This document shows positions 6,890-13,819 of a stretch of DNA of 53,164 nt, one piece after another. Source of the stretch: a virus; the IMG/VR virus record IMGVR_UViG_3300048582_000047, positions 1 through 53,164 of that record; one strand, 5' to 3'. Both the position numbers and the translations under genes were made by a program. Position 1 is the stretch's first letter; every line of letters starts with the position of its first letter. The notes beneath the pieces were generated by a model that saw only the letters and a list, made by a program, of their open reading frames with translations, ran no database searches and was not told the origin of the DNA.

Positions 6890-7368
6890 CCGACACCAGC
6901 CCCGAGAACGTGGCGCGGATGCTGGACGGCGTCACGCCGGGGCCTTGGAAGTGCTGCGAGACGACTATCCACGGCATCAAGTATGGCGGATGTTGGGTTG
7001 AGGGGCCTGCCGTTGACGAGGGCGATGGGATGCCGCGTGGCCTGCCGATCCCGATTAGCGGCAGCGGCGGGGCAATGTCCTACACCACGCGGCTTGTGGA
7101 CATTCAGGTCCACGACCACACCGACGCCAACGCCCGCTTCATCGCCTACGCCCGAGAAGCCCTGCCAGCCCTCGCCGCAGAGCGTGACGCCCTCGCCGAG
7201 GACGTGTCCACATATCAGCGCATGGTGCTGGACATGACGGCGGAGAATGAAGCCCTTGACGCCAGACTGGCCGAGGTGGAAGCGGAACGGGATTTGTTCC
7301 GTGTCCGCGAAGAACTGCGCGATCTACTTTGGCCGCCCGACACCGCCCTTGAAGGAGACAAGTCATGA
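6886..7368 (+). CDS. Ea22-like prophage protein
   Basis: A 160-residue protein; ATG 6886 has GGGGA upstream. It carries the pattern seen in Ea22-like phage proteins: TPGPW near the start, then NARFIAYAREALPALAAERD, followed by a coiled coil (about residues 100-150). GC content is high throughout. The family is widespread in alphaproteobacterial prophages and often encoded in early regions; its role is unknown. High GC and family both suggest recent transfer from a host-resident prophage. Confidence 0.7.
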   Translation: MTDTSPENVARMLDGVTPGPWKCCETTIHGIKYGGCWVEGPAVDEGDGMPRGLPIPISGSGGAMSYTTRLVDIQVHDHTDANARFIAYAREALPALAAERDALAEDVSTYQRMVLDMTAENEALDARLAEVEAERDLFRVREELRDLLWPPDTALEGDKS

Positions 7369-7607
7369 CCAATATAATTAACCTAAACGATAGACGCCCT
7401 AAACCTCCTGACCCTTGGCGACATGCACAACCTTTTCTTGTTGATAAGGGTGATAGAGAAGAACTTTGGTCACACCCTTACTTTGGCATTAGCCTTATGA
7501 TTTGGGCAACTGGTAGTAATGATGTGCCAGAACCACCAACTACAGGTGGAACACCTAGAGCGGCAAACGTGGCAACTTATCAACGATTGAGGGCTGTAGC
7601 AGCATGA
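7365..7607 (+). CDS. hypothetical protein
   Basis: An 80-residue protein with a good GAAGGAG site before ATG 7365. The N-terminus is rich in Arg/Pro (LNDRRPKPPDPWRHAQPF) and the C-terminus is flexible. Composition returns to the AT-rich phage backbone here, so the right edge of the GC-rich cassette lies just before this gene. Function unknown. Confidence 0.65.
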   Translation: MTNIINLNDRRPKPPDPWRHAQPFLVDKGDREELWSHPYFGISLMIWATGSNDVPEPPTTGGTPRAANVATYQRLRAVAA

Positions 7608-7774
7608 TTCCATATGATCCAGAAGAGGTATTCACTTGCTCTGACTGTGGCAAAGTAGCTAAAGTATACTACCAGTCTAACAACAACCAGGATATTTGTG
7701 TATCCTGTGATACAGAGGATGATTATGACGACAGTTACTACGAAGATGATTCAGATTCACCTTGGAATGAGTAA
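7604..7774 (+). CDS. small zinc-ribbon protein
   Basis: A 56-residue ORF overlapping the previous stop. It has two CxxC pairs (CSDCGK near residue 12 and CVSCDT near residue 32) spaced for one zinc ribbon, followed by a strongly acidic tail of Asp, Glu and Tyr. Such acidic zinc ribbons may act as protein-binding or DNA-mimic modulators, but nothing here decides that. The gene overlaps the next by eight bases in another frame. Confidence 0.65.
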   Translation: MIPYDPEEVFTCSDCGKVAKVYYQSNNNQDICVSCDTEDDYDDSYYEDDSDSPWNE

Positions 7775-7973
7775 AGTTGTTACTGCACTCTTTCTACTGA
7801 CTGCTCTAGCAGCTTGTCAAAGTGAGGAGTCTTGCTACAAGAATGTTGATAGTCGATTGAGTGACAGTGCCATCATTGATGGGGAAGGGCTATTTCTTAC
7901 CTCTATCTACCACAATGAAGACACTAGTGCTTGTGACTTCACTGTTGTTGGTGGAAGACTCTACAAGAAGTGA
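7767..7973 (+). CDS. predicted lipoprotein
   Basis: A 68-residue protein from ATG 7767. It has an N-terminal hydrophobic signal (KVVTALFLLTALAA) with lipobox LAAC at residues about 14-17, so cleavage before the cysteine and lipid attachment are expected. The mature part has three more cysteines (ESCYKN, SACDF). It lies in an early operon, far from the lysis genes, so it is not an Rz1-type spanin. Phage-encoded early lipoproteins such as T5 Llp block superinfection by masking receptors; that role here is inference. Confidence 0.7.
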   Translation: MSKVVTALFLLTALAACQSEESCYKNVDSRLSDSAIIDGEGLFLTSIYHNEDTSACDFTVVGGRLYKK

Positions 7974-8365
7974 TTTTGCCTATACTATAGAACCTAATAC
8001 TATAGGACTACTATAAACTACTAATAGTAAGTAGTAGTTCTATAGAACTTAATACTATAGAGTCTATAGGTAGGATGACTTCTGAGTTTGTCAAGAACCA
8101 CCCATAAAATAAAGTCTATAGTGTGTTGTAAATGTCACAGTAGGGTTGTTGTCTCCTACCTGTCTGTTGTCTATGAAGGGTGAAGCACCCTCTTGTCGCA
8201 GCAGGATGCCCGTAGAGCCGTCAAATAAGCGATTCTAGAGGGGTCTAGTGGTTTCTATAGGGCAAGGTAGCCCACAAGGTTAGATGCGCTGTAGGAGGGG
8301 CTATTGTAGCACTATAAGTTATTGTGTCATATTTAACACACTACAGGGTTATGTTGTAGAGATGC
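7974..8365. other. AT-rich intergenic region with inverted repeats
   Basis: No gene. The first part (about 7980-8065) is a cluster of repeats of CTATAG/ACTATAGA and an AACTACT...AGTAGTT inverted repeat that can fold into nested hairpins. A weak hairpin AGGGTG-AAG-CACCCT (8177-8191) followed by CTTGT may be a poor terminator for the upstream operon. Near 51540-51800 a similar AT-rich stretch with ACTAGTAGTAG motifs occurs. Confidence 0.5.
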
Positions 8366-8393
8366 TTGAAACCCCTCTGTTGTTGCCTATATA
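8366..8393 (+). promoter_or_regulatory. candidate promoter upstream of tRNA and replication genes
   Basis: TTGAAA (8366-8371), a spacer of 16 bases, TATATA (8388-8393). Transcription would start within or just before the tRNA at 8409 and continue into the replication genes. It follows a 390-base gap in an otherwise gapless operon, which supports a second transcription start here. Confidence 0.45.
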
Positions 8394-8408
8394 CGATAAT
8401 CCAGATTA

Positions 8409-8485
8409 CCGGGTGTAGCCTAACTGGTAACGGCAAGAGCCTTAAACCCTCTCAAATGCGAGTTCGAATCTCGCCACCCGGACCA
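8409..8485 (+). tRNA. tRNA, anticodon UAA (reads UUA), short variable loop
   Basis: Seven-pair acceptor CCGGGTG/CACCCGG, D arm GCC/GGC, T stem GCGAG/CTCGC with loop TTCGAAT, A73 and an encoded CCA. The anticodon loop 8441-8447 gives anticodon TAA (8443-8445), reading the Leu codon UUA. Two oddities: the variable loop has only five bases although bacterial Leu tRNAs have a long one, and the last anticodon-stem pair (8440/8448) is C-C. UUA is rare in GC-rich Rhodobacterales but common in AT-rich genes, which would explain carrying it. The amino acid actually charged is uncertain. Confidence 0.75.
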
Positions 8486-8505
8486 AAAACCAACTAGGAG
8501 TGATT

Positions 8506-9408
8506 ATGAGCCATCTTGAGTCTGTAGCAGAGTCCTTTTGGAAAATCTGGCATATGCGTAATGAGGGGCAAGTTCGCCCCATTCTTACCAAACGGGTGAA
8601 CAACAAAAAGATTGTTGACGCTCTGCTTAATGCAGCGGATATGCTCGGTGAGGATAAAGAGGCACTCAAGGTTGTGCTTAAGCTTTGGTTGCCTAAGCCT
8701 GCCACTGATCTTGAGTCTATCAGTTACTTCCCTGACTACAACAAGTATTCCCTTGGGTTAGTGAAGCATCGGACTAAGGTTTATCCAGGGAGGTTCTTCC
8801 TTAAGCTTTTTCCTACCGCACCAAATAATCTTGTGGAAGCTTTTGCATCCTACTACCAGACACAAGTGATCTTTGACCCCTCTGACTACATCATTCATAT
8901 TGGGGATACGAAAGAGGACTTCAAGAACGCTTTCACTCGTTACCACAAGACTAGGGGTAACTTCGACTACAATGAGGCCGCTTCTATTTCTGATAGTTGT
9001 ATGCGCTACGGGTTTCCTGGTCTCTCAGACCACCCCTCTGTAGTTTATGCTTCTGGTGACTTCAAGGTTATCACTGTGCGTAGTAAGTCTGGTAAGACTA
9101 GGGCTAGGGTTGTCTGTGGTTACAAGGGTGGTAAGTATTCCTCTAATCGTATCTATGCCTCTTGCAACCACTCTAAGCAACTTCTTCTGGACAAACTAAA
9201 AGAATTGAAAGATAACGATTTTGATTGGCGTGGTTTGAAGCTTCTTAAGATCAATGCTTTTGATAATCGCACTCCCGCGCAGAAGCAATACCTTTGCCCC
9301 TATATTGACCACTACCGTGAAGTATCGGTGTTTGGGGAAGATCACTTGGTTATTGGTGGGAGGGATACTGCAAGTAATTGGACGGGTGGCTATGTCACAT
9401 TTTACTGA
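8506..9408 (+). CDS. SCM-motif phage protein, short paralogue
   Basis: A 300-residue protein; ATG 8506 has TAGGAG just upstream (a GTG two codons earlier is inside that site). Residues about 160-280 are a paralogue of the product of 1636-3093 (SCMRYG, HPSVVYASGD, RARVV, RIYAS, LCPYID). It lacks the cysteine-rich tail of the other copy and stops shortly after the shared core. It is placed directly before the primase-helicase gene, so it is likely expressed with the replication module. Function unknown. Confidence 0.8.
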   Translation: MSHLESVAESFWKIWHMRNEGQVRPILTKRVNNKKIVDALLNAADMLGEDKEALKVVLKLWLPKPATDLESISYFPDYNKYSLGLVKHRTKVYPGRFFLKLFPTAPNNLVEAFASYYQTQVIFDPSDYIIHIGDTKEDFKNAFTRYHKTRGNFDYNEAASISDSCMRYGFPGLSDHPSVVYASGDFKVITVRSKSGKTRARVVCGYKGGKYSSNRIYASCNHSKQLLLDKLKELKDNDFDWRGLKLLKINAFDNRTPAQKQYLCPYIDHYREVSVFGEDHLVIGGRDTASNWTGGYVTFY

Positions 9409-9418
9409 GGGGTAACTG

Positions 9419-10990
9419 ATGACTGAAATCTCTCATAGACCCTGCCCTTACCCTAGTTGCGGCTCTAGTGATGCTTTTGGGTTTAACTTTGAGAAAGGGG
9501 TTGGCTTCTGCCATTCATGCGGTAGTGGTTACCCCTCTCGCAAACAGACTTACGATTGGGCTGCTGCTAGATATCCCACGGTGAAAAAACAATTCGAGGT
9601 GATTGAAGACGAAATGAAGAAAGAGTTTAGGGACCATCGCGGTATTACTGCTCGGACTATGCAGACTTATGACGTAGAAACTGATGTAGACGAGAACAAC
9701 AAAGAAATCCGTCACGGGTATAAGTATCCCGATGGGAAAGTTAAGTATCGCATCTTCCCGAAGTCCTTTACGGCTGATGTTGGACTTAAGACTAACGTTT
9801 TTTGGGGTATGAACAGGTTCAATGGTGGTAGTGCTAAAGCAGTTACTATTACCGAAGGTGAGCTTGATGCTATGTCAGCTTACCAAATGCTCGGTTCTAA
9901 GTATCCGGTTGTATCACTTCCTAGCGCAAACCCCTCACGGACTATCTTGGAGAGTTGCTTTGATTGGTTGAATAGCTTTGAAAAGATTTATCTCTCTGTT
10001 GACACTGACGACAAAGCAGAGGGATTTGCTCTCAATCTTATGAACCTGTTCCCCGGCAGGGTCTACAAGGTAAATCACGACAAGTTTAAGGATGCTAACG
10101 AGTTTCTGCAAGCTGGCGCTGCACAAGCATACACTAACGCTTGGTGGAACGCTAAGTTGTTTACTCCGTCAAGCATCTTGTCTGACGCCTCTGATTTTTT
10201 GTCGCTTTACGAGGATACCCCTGAGCACAACTATGTTCCTACCGGGATTCCAGAACTAGATGCTAAAATCCTTGGACTTATGCAGGGACACTTCACTGTG
10301 TTGTTGGCTGAGACAGGGATTGGTAAAACGGAGCTTATGAGGTATCTGCAATATAACTTCATCAAGAACTACCCTGACGTTAAGTTTGCTTCTTGGCACC
10401 TTGAAGAAACCCCGCTGCGTTCTCTCCTTGGTCTTGTATCTTATGACCTTGGTGACAACCTTACTCGTAAGGATTTGGTGGAAAGCAAGGGAAAAGTTCA
10501 AGAGGTTAAGGACTCCATCAAGAGGATCACAGACAACGGAAACTACCTGCAATTTAGTCTGAAAGAGTCGGACAGTATCGAGGCACTAACTGAGCAGATC
10601 AGGTTCTTGTCGGAAGCTTGCGGTTGCAAATACATCTTCTTTGAACCTATCCAAGACGTTCTATCTATTTCGGACGAGAAAGAAAAGGAAAGTAAACTTG
10701 CTTCCTTGAGTATTCAGTTGTCCAAGATGGCTTCTAAGCTTAACGTGGGTATTGTTACTATTGCTCACACTAACGAGAATGGAGACCCCAAGTATTGTCG
10801 TATGATATCCCAGAGGGCTTCTGTTCGTATTGTGTTGTCTAGAAACAAAGATGCAGACTCCCTTTTGGAGAAGAATACCACCCACCTCAAGGTGACAAAA
10901 AACAGACCCTGTGGTCTAGAAGGTGACGCGGGGGCCTTGACATTTGACGGTGCAACCTTTACATTGACTCCACGTGAACAAGGATTCTGA
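9419..10990 (+). CDS. T7 gp4-type DNA primase-helicase
   Basis: A 523-residue protein. A zinc motif (C9, C14, C31, C34) recalls primase zinc domains; a Toprim domain follows (TITEGELDAMSAYQ near residues 140-155, then SVDTDD). The C-terminal RecA/DnaB-type helicase has Walker A AETGIGKTE near residue 297 and a CKYIFFEPI Walker B-like segment. So it probably makes primers and unwinds the fork in cis, like T7 gp4. It starts ten bases after the preceding stop with GAGGGG upstream. The spacer between Zn and Toprim is short compared with cellular primases, as in T7. Confidence 0.9.
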   Translation: MTEISHRPCPYPSCGSSDAFGFNFEKGVGFCHSCGSGYPSRKQTYDWAAARYPTVKKQFEVIEDEMKKEFRDHRGITARTMQTYDVETDVDENNKEIRHGYKYPDGKVKYRIFPKSFTADVGLKTNVFWGMNRFNGGSAKAVTITEGELDAMSAYQMLGSKYPVVSLPSANPSRTILESCFDWLNSFEKIYLSVDTDDKAEGFALNLMNLFPGRVYKVNHDKFKDANEFLQAGAAQAYTNAWWNAKLFTPSSILSDASDFLSLYEDTPEHNYVPTGIPELDAKILGLMQGHFTVLLAETGIGKTELMRYLQYNFIKNYPDVKFASWHLEETPLRSLLGLVSYDLGDNLTRKDLVESKGKVQEVKDSIKRITDNGNYLQFSLKESDSIEALTEQIRFLSEACGCKYIFFEPIQDVLSISDEKEKESKLASLSIQLSKMASKLNVGIVTIAHTNENGDPKYCRMISQRASVRIVLSRNKDADSLLEKNTTHLKVTKNRPCGLEGDAGALTFDGATFTLTPREQGF

Positions 10991-10992
10991 CT

Positions 10993-11133
10993 ATGAACTT
11001 CAATCAATGGTTTAAGTATACTTTTGGTTATCCTGTGACAGAGGCCCAAAGTCCAGCTTGGGTTCGACAACTTAGGACCGCTTGGGCCGGTGGATATGCA
11101 CAGGGTTGGTTGGATTGTGAGAGTTGTAAATGA
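10993..11133 (+). CDS. hypothetical small protein
   Basis: A 46-residue ORF two bases after the helicase stop and overlapping the next start by four bases. It is rich in Trp and aromatics (WVRQLRTAWAGGYAQGWLDC) and ends with two cysteines. The AWAGGYAQGW pattern resembles AYEAGWQRRY in the product of 11741-11899, typical of small phage proteins that may form a helix-turn-helix hairpin. Function unknown. Confidence 0.55.
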   Translation: MNFNQWFKYTFGYPVTEAQSPAWVRQLRTAWAGGYAQGWLDCESCK

Positions 11134-11570
11134 AAATCCGACATTACCCTATCTTTGACACTAAAGTAGTAGAAGACCTATACACTAAGAAAGATGGTGT
11201 GCCTGTCTCCTACGTCTGCACTACAGGGCGAGAGAAGGATACTTACGCTAGAGATATCTTCTATCGTGAGACCCCTCACCCTACCTTTGGTAATCGTTAC
11301 TTTGGGTTGTATCATGATCAAGAAAGACTGTTGTATAACACGTCTCATCTTATGATATCTGCCGCTGATTGGGTGGAAGACCTAAAGTTTGACATGATTA
11401 AATCAGAAGGTTGGTATTTCTACAGTAGCCATCGTTGGGATATGGTAAATACTGCTGTAGGCTCTATTGATGGTGGCAGGGCTTATACTCGATTGGGTGG
11501 CTCTGTGATACCAAAAGTAGAAACTTTCGTGGTTCGTAATGGAAAATTTGTAGGGAAGACAGATGAATGA
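11130..11570 (+). CDS. hypothetical protein
   Basis: A 146-residue protein, mixed alpha/beta, with many aromatics (RYFGLYHDQERLLYNTSHL). No recognisable motif, cysteine cluster or membrane segment. It overlaps both neighbours, consistent with an expressed operon gene. Function unknown. Confidence 0.7.
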   Translation: MKIRHYPIFDTKVVEDLYTKKDGVPVSYVCTTGREKDTYARDIFYRETPHPTFGNRYFGLYHDQERLLYNTSHLMISAADWVEDLKFDMIKSEGWYFYSSHRWDMVNTAVGSIDGGRAYTRLGGSVIPKVETFVVRNGKFVGKTDE

Positions 11571-11748
11571 GTTGCGCGAGAAAAGGCTTCTGTTACTTGC
11601 TACAACCCCTAATGCTTGGCACAAAGCTTTCTACAGTCAATACTGTCACTTGATGCGTAGGGGTCTAGTTCGGGGCGATGACGACGAAGGGCCGGCTTTC
11701 TTGACACCGGAGGGTGAAAAACGACTTGAGGAGTTGATCGGTGAGTGA
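11563..11748 (+). CDS. small winged-helix-like protein
   Basis: A 61-residue protein. Helices around residues 3-30 are followed by MRRGLVRGDDDEGPAFLTPEGEKRLEEL, the wing and final helix pattern seen in small winged-helix DNA-binding proteins (...FLTPEGxxRL...). A transcriptional modulator is possible but not shown. Eight-base overlaps at both ends. Confidence 0.6.
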   Translation: MNELREKRLLLLATTPNAWHKAFYSQYCHLMRRGLVRGDDDEGPAFLTPEGEKRLEELIGE

Positions 11749-11899
11749 TCCTGAAAGAGAGTTTGACAAGTGGTTGGATGAAGAGTGGCTTTACGATGTG
11801 TCTGGTAGTGATTGGGAAGACCTTATCATTGCCATGCGTAAGGCTTATGAGGCTGGTTGGCAACGTAGATATGAAACTTTGACAGTGAGGGATATCTAA
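11741..11899 (+). CDS. hypothetical small protein
   Basis: A 52-residue ORF with GTG start in an eight-base overlap with the preceding gene. It is acidic at the front and basic-amphipathic at the back (EDLIIAMRKAYEAGWQRRYETL). It ends exactly where the next ATG begins (TAATG). The continuous codon frame across a gap otherwise empty of genes supports it. Function unknown. Confidence 0.55.
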   Translation: MSDPEREFDKWLDEEWLYDVSGSDWEDLIIAMRKAYEAGWQRRYETLTVRDI

Positions 11900-12063
11900 T
11901 GAAAATCTATCTGGTGTTGTCTTTTTCCGAGTATTACTCAAACGCAGATAACGTTAAAGGTGTATACGCCAACAGGGGGGATGCAGAAGAGTTTATGATC
12001 TCTCTCCGTAAGACCCGATATTGGGAATACCACTATATCGTAGAAAAGGAAATGAGGCTTTGA
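11899..12063 (+). CDS. DUF7336-like small protein
   Basis: A 54-residue ORF, MKIYLVLSFSEYYSNADNVK..., with a VYANRGDAEEFM helix and a final strand YHYIVEKEM. The pattern of strand, 'vkGVyankgdAe' helix and C-terminal I-E strand fits short phage proteins of the DUF7336 type. Overlaps neighbours by one and four bases. Role unknown. Confidence 0.55.
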   Translation: MKIYLVLSFSEYYSNADNVKGVYANRGDAEEFMISLRKTRYWEYHYIVEKEMRL

Positions 12064-12278
12064 AAACACTTGTTGATGTTTGGGTAGTTCGCTCTGGGGC
12101 ATATACAGCTTATTTTACAGATAAGACCAAGGCTCTGTTGGAAATGACTAATCCGGCAACCCTAGAGCAGTTTCCAGAGAATACTGTCTTTACCCTACAA
12201 CCAGGATATATGGTAGTTAACTATGAACCCCCAAAGAAAAGTAAAAAGCCAAAAAAACCCAAACTGCTTACCCATTGA
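12060..12278 (+). CDS. hypothetical protein with Lys-Pro tail
   Basis: A 72-residue protein if translation starts at TTG 12060, which overlaps the preceding TGA and has GAGG close upstream; the frame is open back to 12021. The first strand (KTLVDVWVVRSGAYTAYFTD) again looks like the small VWVV-type phage proteins, and the tail is PPKKSKKPKKPKL, very basic and probably disordered or nucleic-acid binding. Start uncertain. Confidence 0.5.
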   Translation: MKTLVDVWVVRSGAYTAYFTDKTKALLEMTNPATLEQFPENTVFTLQPGYMVVNYEPPKKSKKPKKPKLLTH

Positions 12279-12354
12279 GTTCACTTTCAATACCGAAATA
12301 GACGTTATCAAAGCTTCTATGTATTGGGTGTTGACATGCACACGGCAGAAATGA
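12223..12354 (+). CDS. possible small ORF
   Basis: A 43-residue ORF (MNPQRKVKSQKNPNC...) in another frame across the end of the previous gene and most of the 100-base gap before the next. The second half (IEFTFNTEIDVIKASMYWVL) looks protein-like. The ribosome site is weak (AGGA far upstream). Kept only as a candidate; without it 12279-12378 is empty. Confidence 0.3.
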   Translation: MNPQRKVKSQKNPNCLPIEFTFNTEIDVIKASMYWVLTCTRQK

Positions 12355-12378
12355 GACTTATGCGCGGGGAGAAGCCAG

Positions 12379-12606
12379 ATGACACAAAGGTATGATGTAG
12401 TTTATTACATGGACTACACCACTATTGAACCTCATTTCTGCCGTGAGTGGGATGAGTCTGGGGGCTGCTACGGGACAAACCCTGACCACGGTTATTCTCT
12501 AGAAGAAGCTTGTCGAGAAGTATCTGACTGGTATCAGAGAGAGGCGGATCAGTGGCGTAGTGGTAATCATTGGAGGTTGCCTTATTACAAACAGGAGGGT
12601 GAATGA
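12379..12606 (+). CDS. hypothetical protein
   Basis: A 75-residue acidic protein with many Tyr and Trp (YDVVYYMDYT, WYQREADQWRSGNHWRLPYY). No cysteine cluster: two isolated cysteines only. GGGGAGAAG lies upstream of ATG 12379. It overlaps the exonuclease gene by four bases, so it is co-translated with the polymerase module. Function unknown. Confidence 0.65.
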   Translation: MTQRYDVVYYMDYTTIEPHFCREWDESGGCYGTNPDHGYSLEEACREVSDWYQREADQWRSGNHWRLPYYKQEGE

Positions 12607-13067
12607 GGTTTATCGTAGTAGACAGTGAGACGGACGGCCTTCAAGACGTAGCCACCAAAATCCACGTTCTCGGTTGGACGGAAGATGGAGTAACCTTTAG
12701 TCATACTGACAACTACGACGAAATGCGTAAGGTTCTCTCTGGTTCACACAAAGATAGAAAGTTGGTTTGCCACAATGCTATCAGGTTTGATTTGGTTGTT
12801 TTCAATCGTCTTCTTGGTATGGACCTTAGTTATCTTGACTTTGTGGATACTCTACCTCTATCTTGGACCATCAACTACCAACGAGACAAGCACGGACTTG
12901 AAAGCTACGGAGAAACCTTTGGTGTTCCAAAGCCGAAGATCACCGATTGGGAAGGTCTTACGTATGAAGAATACGCACACCGTGTCACGGAAGATGTGAA
13001 GATCAACTGGTTGTTGTGGAAAGACCTAGAGCGTAAGCTTGGTGTGCTATATGGGTGGGATGACTAA
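12603..13067 (+). CDS. DnaQ-like 3'-5' exonuclease, stand-alone half of split polymerase
   Basis: A 154-residue protein with exonuclease motifs in order: Exo I DSETDG (residues 8-13), Exo II CHNAIRFD (near 58-65), Exo III HRVTED (near 131-136, Hx4D as in DEDDh enzymes). It has no polymerase domain. In T7-like phages this domain is the N-terminal third of the DNA polymerase; here the polymerase domain is encoded separately at 13797, with a methylase gene in between. Probably the proofreading subunit acting with that polymerase. Its length fits one exonuclease domain only. Confidence 0.85.
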   Translation: MRFIVVDSETDGLQDVATKIHVLGWTEDGVTFSHTDNYDEMRKVLSGSHKDRKLVCHNAIRFDLVVFNRLLGMDLSYLDFVDTLPLSWTINYQRDKHGLESYGETFGVPKPKITDWEGLTYEEYAHRVTEDVKINWLLWKDLERKLGVLYGWDD

Positions 13068-13819
13068 TGATTAACCTCTATAATGACGACTGTTTTAAAG
13101 TTATGCAGACTTTAGAGTCGGGATCTGTTGATCTGATTTTGTGTGATCTACCTTACGGTATTGTTAACTGGACAAATCCTTATGCTTGGGACAAATTTCT
13201 AGATTTAGACCTAGCCTTCTCTGAGATGTTTAGGTTGCTAAAGCCTTTGGGGTCTGCATGTCTGTTTGGCACAGAACCCTACTCTACCTACCAGAGAAGC
13301 AAGGCCATGGATAAGTTTAAGTATGATGTTTACTGGGTTAAGAACAAGCAGTCTTCTCCAATGCTCGCCAAGGTAAAACCCTTACGTTCTATGGAAATTA
13401 TCTCCGTTTTTTCTCGGGGAACTACCTCTCCCGGCAGGCAAAACAATATGACTTACAACCCGCAAGGGTTGATTAGGATTGACAAGAGGGTTTCTAACTC
13501 TAAAAAAGACAGGATGGTTATACAAGACAGGCCATCGTTAAAAGACGAGTATACCCAAGAGTTCACTAACTACCCAAAAGACTACGTTTCCTTTGACTGT
13601 GAATCTGGCTATCACCCAACACAGAAGCCCGTCGCACTAATGGAATACCTAATTCGGACCTACACCAACGAAGGTGAAACTGTTCTCGATTTTACAATGG
13701 GTTCTGGAACTACTGGTGTCGCAGCAAAACAATCTGGACGAAACTTTATTGGTATCGAACTAGACGAAAAATACTTCAAGATAGCGGAGGAACGGATTGG
13801 CAAAGCAACTACACCCTGA
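13067..13819 (+). CDS. DNA methyltransferase (N4/N6 type)
   Basis: A 250-residue protein. Near the N-terminus is catalytic motif IV DLPYG (residues about 27-31); motif I, DFTMGSGTTGVAA and GIELDEKYF, lies near the C-terminus. This order is that of beta-class amino-methyltransferases, which methylate adenine N6 or cytosine N4. It starts one base before the exonuclease stop and overlaps the polymerase start by 23 bases. Likely protects phage DNA from restriction or marks it; the target sequence cannot be told. It separates the two halves of the polymerase. Confidence 0.85.
   Translation: MINLYNDDCFKVMQTLESGSVDLILCDLPYGIVNWTNPYAWDKFLDLDLAFSEMFRLLKPLGSACLFGTEPYSTYQRSKAMDKFKYDVYWVKNKQSSPMLAKVKPLRSMEIISVFSRGTTSPGRQNNMTYNPQGLIRIDKRVSNSKKDRMVIQDRPSLKDEYTQEFTNYPKDYVSFDCESGYHPTQKPVALMEYLIRTYTNEGETVLDFTMGSGTTGVAAKQSGRNFIGIELDEKYFKIAEERIGKATTP

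Noticed and set aside
8442-8705. Minus-strand ORF of 87 codons
   Set aside because: Its C-terminal part is the reverse of the tRNA at 8409-8485, and the rest is antisense to the SCM-motif gene.
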